From an uncultured Flammeovirgaceae bacterium (GTDB lineage Bacteria; Bacteroidota; Bacteroidia; Cytophagales; Cyclobacteriaceae): DNA of 6,594 nucleotides. The DNA is taken from positions 1 to 6,594 of the forward strand of contig CAMLLI010000257.1 of the NCBI GenBank assembly GCA_946480685.1. The letters run 5' to 3'. Shown here one piece after another: positions 1-5,871 of the stretch. The position numbers and the translations under genes were made by a program. How positions within the stretch are numbered: the stretch's first letter is position 1; each line of letters opens with the position of its first letter. The notes under the pieces were generated by a model, which worked only from the letters and a program-made list of their open reading frames with translations, was not told where the DNA came from and did no database searches.

Positions 1-113
1 CCGGCAATCCCTGCAAACCGATCAGGTCTTTGGATTCGTCTCGCGTTAGTTAAGGTTCGCTCCTCTTTAATGCTGTAAAACTCTGATAGAAAGCCGGACT
101 TGAAATTTTTTCA
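1..113. other. Non-coding left edge, no gene assignable
   Basis: No complete gene is visible here. One forward frame is open from base 2 to a TAG at 47-49 and could be the last 15 codons of an upstream gene, but that is too short to identify. Another forward frame closes with TAA at 51-53. On the minus strand an open stretch reads off the left edge without an ATG start. The first 60 bases look richer in G and C than the AT-rich leader that follows, which would fit either the end of a gene or a change to regulatory sequence. An imperfect dyad, AAACC-gatca-GGTCT, lies near 16-30. No tRNA or terminator could be supported. Confidence 0.3.
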
Positions 114-127
114 TCAAAGCGCTTTGA
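114..127. promoter_or_regulatory. Perfect 14-bp palindrome, possible operator
   Basis: TCAAAGCGCTTTGA is a perfect palindrome. Its right half contains the TTTG (123-126) that I read as the -33 element of the promoter for the membrane-protein gene. A degenerate copy, CAAAGTGCTTTT, starts at 132, which is 17 bp after the equivalent base of the first copy, and lies in the promoter spacer. A protein bound to either site should interfere with RNA polymerase, so an operator role is plausible but inferred. No regulator gene for it is present in the window. Confidence 0.35.
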
Positions 128-154
128 AATACAAAGTGCTTTTAAATATCTTTA
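123..154 (+). promoter_or_regulatory. Predicted Bacteroidota-type sigma-70 promoter
   Basis: TTTG at 123-126 is followed after 20 nt by TATCTTTA at 147-154. The Bacteroidota housekeeping pattern is TTTG at -33 and TAnnTTTG at -7, separated by about 19 to 21 nt. The -7 box matches all but its last base and the spacing is right. Transcription would start near 160, leaving a leader of about 40 nt before the ATG at 203. This is the best promoter match I found in the window. Confidence 0.5.
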
Positions 155-202
155 CATGTCTTTCAATCAGAAGGATTATAAACAGCATAACAAGGAATAA
201 CT

Positions 203-514
203 ATGAGCAACAAATCAGAAGTAGTAATGAGCAGAAATTCAATCATCCTGAATTCGATAAGCCTCTTCTTTGGCGTGATATTTTTTGCAATCGGTGTGAT
301 AAATACCTTCTGGGGTAACGATCCCGGCTTCGGAGTTTTTATAGTACTTCTTTCCCTGGTATACTTCCCTCCTATAACTGCCATGATAAAGGAAAAGACA
401 GGTCGCAATGTCCCAGGGATTATCAAAATCCTGTTAGGCCTCTTTATTCTCTGGGCTGCCCTGGGTGTCGGTGAACTCTTCGACAAGATTGACCTGATGA
501 TAGCGGATTTATAG
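203..514 (+). CDS. Small three-helix inner-membrane protein, function unknown
   Basis: This encodes a 103-residue, strongly hydrophobic protein that I cannot assign to a named family. Three likely membrane segments lie at about residues 14-35, 43-63 and 71-93. The short loop after the first carries FWGNDPGFG and the loop after the second is basic (KEKTGR), so that loop is probably cytoplasmic. There is no cleavable signal peptide, so it should be an integral inner-membrane protein. The start at 203 is favoured because AAGGA lies 6 nt upstream (192-196), an unusual Shine-Dalgarno-like match for this group; a second in-frame ATG at 227 would also keep all three helices. It appears to be a single-gene unit behind the promoter at 123-154, with a stem-loop across its stop codon. 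The coherent membrane topology supports a real gene; its function is open. Confidence 0.75.
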   Translation: MSNKSEVVMSRNSIILNSISLFFGVIFFAIGVINTFWGNDPGFGVFIVLLSLVYFPPITAMIKEKTGRNVPGIIKILLGLFILWAALGVGELFDKIDLMIADL

Positions 515-538
515 TCTGCCGTAGCGACTGCGACTATA
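510..538 (+). terminator. Stem-loop over the stop codon, weak terminator candidate
   Basis: TATAGTC (510-516) can pair with GACTATA (532-538) around a 15-nt loop. The left arm includes the TAG stop codon at 512-514. No run of T follows, so it is not a classical rho-independent terminator. It could be a 3'-end stabilising or processing hairpin, or chance. Confidence 0.25.
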
Positions 539-655
539 CCAACTCAGGTATCAAAGTATATTCCGAACGAAAAGATCTATAGCTTTTGCCGATAACTTGT
601 TACCTGACTTGTTAACACATTCATCAAAAGAGAGCATATTTGCATTGGTGAACGA

Positions 656-669
656 CATCGTCACCGATG
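656..669 (+). promoter_or_regulatory. Small hairpin at the start of the 667 gene
   Basis: CATCG (656-660), loop TCAC, CGATG (665-669) forms a 5-bp stem with a 4-nt loop. Its right arm contains the first possible ATG at 667. If it forms, it would bury that codon and leave the in-frame ATGs at 673 and 676 exposed, which would make those the more likely starts. The stem is short, so the effect is uncertain. Confidence 0.25.
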
Positions 670-1446
670 CTTATGATGAAATCTATTCTTGCACTGTTTG
701 TATTTTGTTCTTTTCAGGTATGCGCCCAACATTATCAAAAAGATCTGCTCAGGCAATTTGAAAAGATATCCTATTGGGCAGACTATGACGGCTCCGATTC
801 TAAAATTAATCAGTACGATTCATTAGAACATGCGAACAAGGTGTTTGTTGCCAAACTGTTGTCCTATACATCGCAGCAGCCTTCTTCAATAACCGATCCG
901 CTTACTGCCCTCCGCGACAAAGGTCTTCAGATCGCAACCTCCGGTGACGGTCTTTTCAGAATATACTCATGGGACGACCAGACTGGCGGCACCATGCGTT
1001 ACTTCAAAACTATATTTCAATATAAAAGCAATGGAAAACTGTATTCAAAAGTAATTCGCGATGAGACTTCGCAGGAAGAACTTGGCGATTGGTATTCCGA
1101 TATTTATACTTTAACAAATGCCGCGAGGACATATTATATCGCAGTCAGGCACGGTATTTACTCTTCGAAGGATTGCTATCAGGGTATAAAAATATTCAGC
1201 ATGGCAAACGGTGCATTACAGCACGATGTGAAACTCATCAAGACGAAAACCGGTATACGAAATGAGTTGGGATTTAACTTTGATTTCTTCTCGGTTGTAG
1301 ACAGAACCGAACGCCCGGTAAAGCTCATTGATTACAATGCAAATGAAAAGACCATTCGTATTCCTGTCGTGTGGGAAAATGGCAAAGTAACGAACAAGCA
1401 CATCGTATATCAATTTACAGGCGAGTATTTTGAGAAGATGCAATGA
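667..1446 (+). CDS. Secreted protein of unknown function
   Basis: This encodes a protein of up to 259 residues with a Sec signal peptide: a basic start, a hydrophobic core to about residue 18, and a likely cleavage after VCA at residue 20. The mature part is soluble and rich in aromatic residues and beta-prone segments, so it should be periplasmic or exported. The most distinctive stretch is residues 84-127, with KGLQIATSGDGLFRIYSWD followed by QTGGTMRYF; it looks like a conserved core, but I cannot name the family. There is no lipobox and no T9SS sorting tail. Three in-frame ATGs (667, 673, 676) lie within 10 bases; the later two give an equally good signal peptide and avoid a hairpin at the first. 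A possible -7 box, CATATTTG (635-642), has a TTG at 609-611 but with an overlong 23-nt spacer. The gene seems to be a single unit closed by the hairpin at 1445-1464. Confidence 0.8.
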   Translation: MLMMKSILALFVFCSFQVCAQHYQKDLLRQFEKISYWADYDGSDSKINQYDSLEHANKVFVAKLLSYTSQQPSSITDPLTALRDKGLQIATSGDGLFRIYSWDDQTGGTMRYFKTIFQYKSNGKLYSKVIRDETSQEELGDWYSDIYTLTNAARTYYIAVRHGIYSSKDCYQGIKIFSMANGALQHDVKLIKTKTGIRNELGFNFDFFSVVDRTERPVKLIDYNANEKTIRIPVVWENGKVTNKHIVYQFTGEYFEKMQ

Positions 1447-1586
1447 AGTATAACTACTTCTTTTAGTTGCAGATATTTAGCCACCGGCCACAGTACATCC
1501 AGCACTTCGTCAGGCAAAAGCGTGTGGAGCTGTGCAAGTATATAGGGATAGTTTACATAGTGATTACTACTTCCGTGTCTTCGCAC
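1410..1586 (-). other. Unconfirmed 58-codon open frame, minus strand
   Basis: The gap between the two secreted-protein genes holds one open frame on the minus strand. It is open from 1625 down to a TGA at 1412-1410. There is no ATG; the only usual start is a GTG at 1586-1584, giving 58 residues. The translation looks protein-like in the middle (LAQLHTLLPDEVLDVLWPVA, then KYLQLKEVVIL, with alternating hydrophobic and acidic residues) and contains no low-complexity tract. It overlaps the last 37 bases of the secreted-protein gene and its terminator, antisense. It could be a small gene, the remnant of a decayed gene, or chance. I recognise no family. The rest of the gap (to 1667) shows nothing else convincing. 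Confidence 0.2.
1445..1464 (+). terminator. Predicted rho-independent terminator
   Basis: GAAGTA (1445-1450), loop TAAC, TACTTC (1455-1460) is a perfect 6-bp stem with a 4-nt loop, followed at once by TTTT (1461-1464). The stem begins inside the TGA stop codon (1444-1446) of the upstream gene. It has only two G-C pairs, so termination may be partial, but the position and T-run fit a terminator for the secreted-protein gene. Confidence 0.5.
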
Positions 1587-1667
1587 GACTAAGTAAAATA
1601 CATTAGATTCAGCTTTAATCTTACTTCACAACGGTAAGTATACTGGCGGTTGCATATATTTAGCTAT

Positions 1668-3827
1668 ATGCGAAAACTCCTGTTAGCTATCCTTCTTGTT
1701 GCAACCTGCATCCACGCAAAAGCACAACGACAGTTTTGCGGCACAGTCAGTTCAGGCGGCCAACACAACAACGGTTTCATTTTTAAAACAGACTCGATCG
1801 GTGACAATCTTGAAATTGTCCATCATTTTAAAAGTGAAGTAGACGGTGCAAACATCAGTGCACTCCTGCTCGCCAGCAATAACAAACTATACGGACTCGC
1901 ATCTTCCGGCGGTCAGGGTGGAAGTACCAGTGTATTTTCAAGCGGTACATTTTTCGAATATGATCTCATTACCAACCAGTTTAGGGTTATTGAACATTTA
2001 GGTCCGTTAAGCATCAATTTGCCGAGTATATATATGCCTAAAGCCGAAGGACAACGTGCCTTAACAGAAGTATCGCCTGGTCTCATTTACGGACTGGCGC
2101 GGCAGGGCGAGTATGTATTCTCCTATAACTTCAACACCGGTGTGTTTGCTAAACCTTTTACGGTGCCAACCTTCCAGGGTGGTAGTACCAACAGCACCAT
2201 TTTCAACCGCTTTGCTGAAGCATTTTACAAAGCAGCGGATGGAAATTTATACGCGGCAACATCCACCAATTCAAGTTGTCCGGTTGCCAATCCAAACATG
2301 GGTTCTATCATTCGGGTCATTCCTTCTACCAACACCCTTGCTATACGTTACAGAAGTGTGTGCCTGATAGACAACGGCTATATATATAACGGCCACTTTG
2401 CTGAAGCAGGTGGTAAACTTTACGGAACAACAAACTTTGGAGGCACATCAAATCAGGGCGTAATTTTTGAATATACTCCGGCCGCCAACACGTACACCAA
2501 ACGTCACGACTTTCATGGAGGCGTGCTTACCAACAGCTTCTACCCTACGTCACTTGTATTTGGCAAGAATGGGAAACTATATGGAACTGCACAAGGTGGT
2601 GGTGCTCCGGAACCAAATCTGGCCAGTGGCGGAGGTATACTATACGAGTTTGATCTGGCGACAAATACCTTTACAAAAAAATACGATTTCCTCCTCGGTA
2701 CCGGGTGGTTTGGAGATGTAGGCACCTTCCCTTCTTCGCTCATCAGCAGTGCCAATGGTAAACTGTATGGTTGCACCGAGTACGGAATCTTTGAGTATAA
2801 TACTGCTACAAGCGAACTTCGCATGGCCGGACGCTTTTGGACACGAGGCTTCGCTCCTTCTATACTCCAGGTATGCCGGAAGCCATCGTATCAACATCAG
2901 GAAGTTACTACACACGAGTTATGTAAGGATGCTGCGTTTACACTTGACCTCGCAAGTCCTAATGCTACATCTATAGTCTGGAAACATAACAATGTTACCG
3001 ATGCATCGCGGACAACCTCTGCATTGAACTTTGAGACATTTACGGCAGCGGATGCCGGCACCTGGGTATGTACACTTACAAATGAATGCGGCACCACAAC
3101 ATCGCAGACCATTACACTTGTCCTGAACGATCCTGCACAACCCGCAATCACTACGGAAGAGTCCGCTATATTTTGCAGCGGAGAAACCATCACGCTCGCA
3201 GCACCGGAAGGATTTGACAGCTATACATGGTCTACAGGTGAAACATCGCGCGAAATTATTGTAGATGAAAGCGGAGACTATACCGTGAGCGTAAACAATG
3301 GCTGTGAGAGCCCGGTGTCTCAACCCGTAACGGTAATGGTACTTCCGCTACCGGCTGCACCGGCAAGAATAGAATCAACAGCCTATAACAAATTGAAAGC
3401 TGTTGGAAGTACAACGCGCTACGAATGGACTTTTAACGGCACCTTATTGAGTGACCAGACTTCAGAAATCACCATAACGGAAAGCGGAGTTTACCAGGTG
3501 CGCAGCGTTAGTGAAGACGGGTGTCGCTCTGAAAATTTTGCATCCCTTTCTTTTGTTGTTACCGGGCTCGAAGCGACAGCAAAAGAACAACTGGCCATCT
3601 ACCCGAACCCCAGCCGTGGCGTTGTAAACGTCCGCGTATCAGCAGAAATGATCGGGCCGGTAGAGGTATCGTTGTACAATGCGAGCGGTCAATTGATCTC
3701 AAAACGTTCCGCACATTTCAACGCTGATGAGAATACAATCTCGTTTGGACAACTTCCTGCCGGTATATATAGGCTGCTGCTGCAAAAGGAATCAAAATTG
3801 TTTTCTGCGAACGTAGTTATTCGGTAA
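1668..3827 (+). CDS. T9SS-secreted GloVer-repeat / Ig-like domain protein
   Basis: This 719-residue exported protein has a Sec signal peptide at residues 1-20 (ending AKAQ). Residues about 24-400 carry tandem units that open with a KLYG-type motif and close with an FEY/YEF strand and a T-N-T-F or similar turn. Motif copies lie near residues 73, 140 (LIYG), 193 (NLYA), 251, 303 and 365. This matches the GloVer tandem-repeat family, thought to form a beta-propeller. Residues about 403-487 look Ig-like (WVCTLTNECG); about 491-560 and 565-632 are PKD/Ig-like modules (YTWSTGETS, ESGVYQVRSV). The last 80 residues are a type A T9SS sorting domain: LAIYPNPSRG, then LYNASGQLI, then LPAGIYRLLL. The protein should cross the outer membrane through T9SS and be released or anchored at the surface. 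An in-frame TTG at 1650 is possible, but the ATG at 1668 starts a canonical signal peptide. A ligand-binding or adhesive role is inferred from the architecture; no catalytic motif is seen. Confidence 0.88.
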   Translation: MRKLLLAILLVATCIHAKAQRQFCGTVSSGGQHNNGFIFKTDSIGDNLEIVHHFKSEVDGANISALLLASNNKLYGLASSGGQGGSTSVFSSGTFFEYDLITNQFRVIEHLGPLSINLPSIYMPKAEGQRALTEVSPGLIYGLARQGEYVFSYNFNTGVFAKPFTVPTFQGGSTNSTIFNRFAEAFYKAADGNLYAATSTNSSCPVANPNMGSIIRVIPSTNTLAIRYRSVCLIDNGYIYNGHFAEAGGKLYGTTNFGGTSNQGVIFEYTPAANTYTKRHDFHGGVLTNSFYPTSLVFGKNGKLYGTAQGGGAPEPNLASGGGILYEFDLATNTFTKKYDFLLGTGWFGDVGTFPSSLISSANGKLYGCTEYGIFEYNTATSELRMAGRFWTRGFAPSILQVCRKPSYQHQEVTTHELCKDAAFTLDLASPNATSIVWKHNNVTDASRTTSALNFETFTAADAGTWVCTLTNECGTTTSQTITLVLNDPAQPAITTEESAIFCSGETITLAAPEGFDSYTWSTGETSREIIVDESGDYTVSVNNGCESPVSQPVTVMVLPLPAAPARIESTAYNKLKAVGSTTRYEWTFNGTLLSDQTSEITITESGVYQVRSVSEDGCRSENFASLSFVVTGLEATAKEQLAIYPNPSRGVVNVRVSAEMIGPVEVSLYNASGQLISKRSAHFNADENTISFGQLPAGIYRLLLQKESKLFSANVVIR

Positions 3828-3834
3828 GGTAATA

Positions 3835-3967
3835 CAGCGAGCGCTGCTCCTCAATGCGAAATTTTCCCACTCAGGACAACCACGGAGGGCTTCTAAGTTT
3901 TTTAAATATTTTTTTATGGGCGGGTAGGGTAAATCCGGAATTACCTGTAATCTTAATAAAATCAGCA
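3835..3967. other. Intergenic region with T-rich tract
   Basis: After the T9SS-protein stop there is a small dyad, CAGC-gagc-GCTG (3835-3846), not followed by T's. Farther on are two T-runs, at 3898-3903 and 3909-3915. I could not find a GC stem directly before either run, so I do not call a rho-independent terminator. The T-rich segment could instead be part of a promoter region for the lipoprotein gene: TATTTTTT at 3907-3914 resembles TAnnTTTG but has no TTG at the proper distance. Confidence 0.3.
3928..3945. promoter_or_regulatory. 18-bp dyad upstream of the lipoprotein gene
   Basis: GGTAAATCCGGAATTACC is an inverted repeat with two 9-base arms and a single mismatched pair, with no loop. 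It ends 23 nt before the ATG of the lipoprotein gene. A spacer-free dyad of this size is typical of dimeric repressor or activator sites. The regulator is unknown, and chance occurrence is possible. Confidence 0.3.
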
Positions 3968-3968
3968 T

Positions 3969-4406
3969 ATGCCCTTTTTATCCTTAAGATTCCTGGTTTC
4001 GGCAGGTATTGTCCTGGCACTTCTCGCAGCATCCTGCAGTGACGATGAATCTGCTCCCAGCAAACGTCCGTTGCTCGTTGGCAAACAATGGACAACGGTA
4101 TACTATGAAATGGATGGTGAAGACATTACCGATGATCGCGAAGCGTGCGAAGAAGACAACACAACCACTTTTTTTGCGGACGGAACTTTCACCGATAATA
4201 TGGGTGCTCTTCTTTGTGAAGAGTCCGAAACAGACATTCAGGGTACATGGGAGTTCATGGCGAATGAGACAATCATCAGTATTCGCCCGGCAGGTGAAAG
4301 TGCATCCGACTGGAAAATTGTTGAACTCACTGACAACACACTCAAGATCTCACAATATATACAACAGTTCCAGGCGGAAGTTATTGTTGTGATGATACCT
4401 CTCTAA
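3969..4406 (+). CDS. Lipocalin-like outer-membrane lipoprotein, probably surface exposed
   Basis: This 145-residue lipoprotein precursor has a hydrophobic signal at residues 5-20 and a lipobox LAASC with the lipidated cysteine at residue 23. The cysteine is followed by SDDE, an acidic tetrad resembling the lipoprotein export signal that sends Bacteroidota lipoproteins to the outer face of the outer membrane. The mature part follows the lipocalin-like pattern: LLVGKQWTTVYYE at the start, a cysteine before TTTFFADGTF, a second cysteine about 20 residues later, then GTWEF, and a final WKIVELTDNTLKIS strand pair. The family commonly forms a small beta-barrel; its ligands are mostly unknown. The start follows a 23-nt gap after a dyad and has no Shine-Dalgarno, as usual in this phylum. 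The sigma-factor gene begins 60 nt downstream with no convincing terminator, so co-transcription is possible. Lipoprotein assignment is firm; the lipocalin-like fold is likely. Confidence 0.85.
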   Translation: MPFLSLRFLVSAGIVLALLAASCSDDESAPSKRPLLVGKQWTTVYYEMDGEDITDDREACEEDNTTTFFADGTFTDNMGALLCEESETDIQGTWEFMANETIISIRPAGESASDWKIVELTDNTLKISQYIQQFQAEVIVVMIPL

Positions 4407-4433
4407 CGGAAGCGCTTTTATTATTCATGAAAC

Positions 4434-4460
4434 ATATATACCAGACCACTAACTATATAT
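4434..4460. repeat. ATATATA/TATATAT inverted repeat before the sigma-factor gene
   Basis: ATATATA (4434-4440) and TATATAT (4454-4460) form a 7-bp dyad around 13 nt, ending 6 nt before the sigma-factor ATG. Both arms are pure AT, so this may only reflect an AT-rich, easily melted promoter or translation-start region. I could not place a -33/-7 promoter pair of normal spacing here. Confidence 0.2.
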
Positions 4461-4466
4461 TCAGGA

Positions 4467-4958
4467 ATGACACGGGAGGATTTCAAGTCGGTTTTTGATA
4501 CGTACTATCGTCCGCTAAAGAACTTCCTGTACTATAAACTGGCAGATATAGATTTAGCGGAAGACATTGCACAAGAGGTGTTTGTCAGGGCTTGGGACAA
4601 ACGCGATACAATCTTGCTTGAGACAGTAAAGAGCTATCTCTACAAGATTGCGAATAATCTTGCTATTAATCATTTTAACAGCGCGAAGACACGGTTCGAG
4701 CTAAAGCTGGAAGATCATGACCGCAGTGTTCAGGAGTCGCCTCACTATGTACTGGAGAAAGATGAGTTTGCAACGCGGCTAAATCGTACCCTCGAAAATT
4801 TACCGGAGTCTCAACGCGTTGTCTTCCTGATGAACCGCATCGATGATCTTACCTATAGCGAGATCGCTGGTCGGTTGGACATCAGCGTAAAGGCTGTTGA
4901 AAAACGGATGCAGGGCGCACTTGAAAGTTTACGAAGTATTACACAATCCAGGTTCTAA
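4467..4958 (+). CDS. ECF RNA polymerase sigma factor (FecI-like)
   Basis: This 163-residue protein has the two-domain layout and length typical of extracytoplasmic-function sigma factors. Region 2 covers about residues 8-73: FDTYYRPLKNFLYYKL, then the core-polymerase and -10-binding helix DLAEDIAQEVFVRAW, then the YLYKIANNLAINHF segment. Region 4 covers about residues 110-158, with LPESQRVVFLMNRIDDLTY and the helix-turn-helix EIAGRLDISVKAVEKRM that contacts the -35 element. No region 1.1 or 3 is present, as expected. The FecR gene starts 4 nt after its stop, so sigma and anti-sigma are translated as a pair. By analogy with FecI it should be held by FecR at the inner membrane and direct transcription of the receptor operon and perhaps other targets. 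AGGA touches the ATG with no spacing, so it is not a usable Shine-Dalgarno. This is the Bacteroidota form of the family; assignment is secure, the regulon unknown. Confidence 0.95.
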   Translation: MTREDFKSVFDTYYRPLKNFLYYKLADIDLAEDIAQEVFVRAWDKRDTILLETVKSYLYKIANNLAINHFNSAKTRFELKLEDHDRSVQESPHYVLEKDEFATRLNRTLENLPESQRVVFLMNRIDDLTYSEIAGRLDISVKAVEKRMQGALESLRSITQSRF

Positions 4959-4962
4959 AACT

Positions 4963-5871
4963 ATGGAGAACAATAACGATTTTATAAAGGACTGGCTGGA
5001 AGGAAAAATATCACCTGCAGAACTGAAGTCCAAAAGAGAAAATGGCGATGCGTTCGTTCAGGAGTTTGAAGAGTTGATCACGAGGTCTTCAAAACTAAAA
5101 GTGCCTGAACCCATCACCCCGCAGGATGCCTGGGAAAAACTCTCGGGTAAATTACAGGACACTCCCAAACCAGAAGCTAAAGTTGTGAAACTTGGTCGCT
5201 GGATTCCAGTAAGCATTGCTGCATCGGTGACACTGTTAGTGATTGCATTCTTCGTATTCAATCAAGCCACTGTTTCCACACCAATGGCCGAAACAAAAGT
5301 ATATACTTTACCCGATGGATCTGAAGTAACACTGAATGCTGACTCTAAAATTGCATACTCCCGGTTTAACTTTTCAGGCGAGCGAACAGTAACACTCCAA
5401 GGAGAAGCTTTCTTCAACGTAAAGAAAGGAAGCACGTTTACCGTGGCAACTGAAAACGGAGCGGTTACAGTGTTGGGTACAAGTTTCAATGTAAACACAA
5501 GACTATCCGAATTCGAGGTGTCCTGTTTCACCGGCAAAGTAAAAGTGTCGCGTGGTGAACATGAAGTGATGCTGACACCGGGGTTGTTTACGAGATTGGA
5601 CAATAACAAGCTGATTGCCGCAGAAACGTTTGATGACAAAAAAACAACGTGGCGCCAGGGTGATTTTTACTTTGAAGGTAAACCGTTGAAAATCGTAGTG
5701 GATGAACTGGAGCGACAATTCAATGTCGAAATTATTCTGCAAGGTGATGACTCCCGATTATATACCGGATATTTTAGTAACAAAAATCTGGACGAAGCGT
5801 TGGAGATGGTATTTAAACCCATGTCTCTGAACTATACGCGCGAGACTGAAAACAAGATAACCGTGCAGTGA
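4963..5871 (+). CDS. FecR-family anti-sigma factor, inner membrane
   Basis: This 302-residue single-pass membrane protein has a cytoplasmic sigma-binding part at about residues 1-79 (including DFIKDWLEGKISPAE and DAWEKLSGKL), a transmembrane helix at about 81-99, a periplasmic FecR domain at about 111-212 and a C-terminal DUF4974 (STN-like) domain at about 234-302. The FecR signature is clear: YTLPDGSEVTLNADSKIAYS, GEAFFNV, then VLGTSFNVNTR and FTGKVKVSRG. The C-terminal part has GDFYFEGKPLKIVVDELERQF and ends in a typical final beta strand. The start at 4963 is preferred: an earlier ATG at 4897 would add 22 residues that merely overlap the sigma-factor gene in another frame. It should sequester the neighbouring sigma factor and receive the signal from the receptor encoded next, whose start codon overlaps this stop. 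Length and domain order match the family, with no damage seen. Confidence 0.95.
   Translation: MENNNDFIKDWLEGKISPAELKSKRENGDAFVQEFEELITRSSKLKVPEPITPQDAWEKLSGKLQDTPKPEAKVVKLGRWIPVSIAASVTLLVIAFFVFNQATVSTPMAETKVYTLPDGSEVTLNADSKIAYSRFNFSGERTVTLQGEAFFNVKKGSTFTVATENGAVTVLGTSFNVNTRLSEFEVSCFTGKVKVSRGEHEVMLTPGLFTRLDNNKLIAAETFDDKKTTWRQGDFYFEGKPLKIVVDELERQFNVEIILQGDDSRLYTGYFSNKNLDEALEMVFKPMSLNYTRETENKITVQ

Noticed and set aside
163..486. 107-codon minus-strand open frame opposite the small membrane protein
   Set aside because: It mirrors the real gene, has no signal or domain pattern, and the forward frame has coherent membrane helices and a ribosome-binding site.
1655..1662. TATATTTA as a -7 promoter box for the GloVer gene
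   Set aside because: It ends only 5 nt before the start codon and lacks a TTG at the proper distance upstream.
1650..1667. TTG start for the GloVer protein
   Set aside because: It would put six residues before a canonical MRKLLLAILL signal peptide; the ATG at 1668 fits better.
2540..3323. Several overlapping minus-strand open frames (2540-2824, 2640-2915, 2897-3193, 2919-3323)
   Set aside because: All lie inside the GloVer/Ig/T9SS gene, whose domains are continuous across the region; the antisense translations show no family features.
3898..3915. T-runs as a rho-independent terminator of the GloVer gene
   Set aside because: I could not build a GC stem immediately before either T-run.
3854..4095. 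Open frames on both strands across the lipoprotein start (3854-4042 plus, 3871-4095 minus)
   Set aside because: They overlap the signal peptide and lipobox of a well-supported lipoprotein and include non-coding T-rich sequence.
4009..4392. 127-codon forward open frame inside the lipoprotein gene
   Set aside because: It is out of frame with the lipobox and lipocalin-like pattern and shows no domain of its own.
4897..4962. 22-residue N-terminal extension of FecR from an earlier ATG
   Set aside because: The added residues are only the sigma-factor gene read in another frame; the ATG at 4963 gives the normal FecR start.
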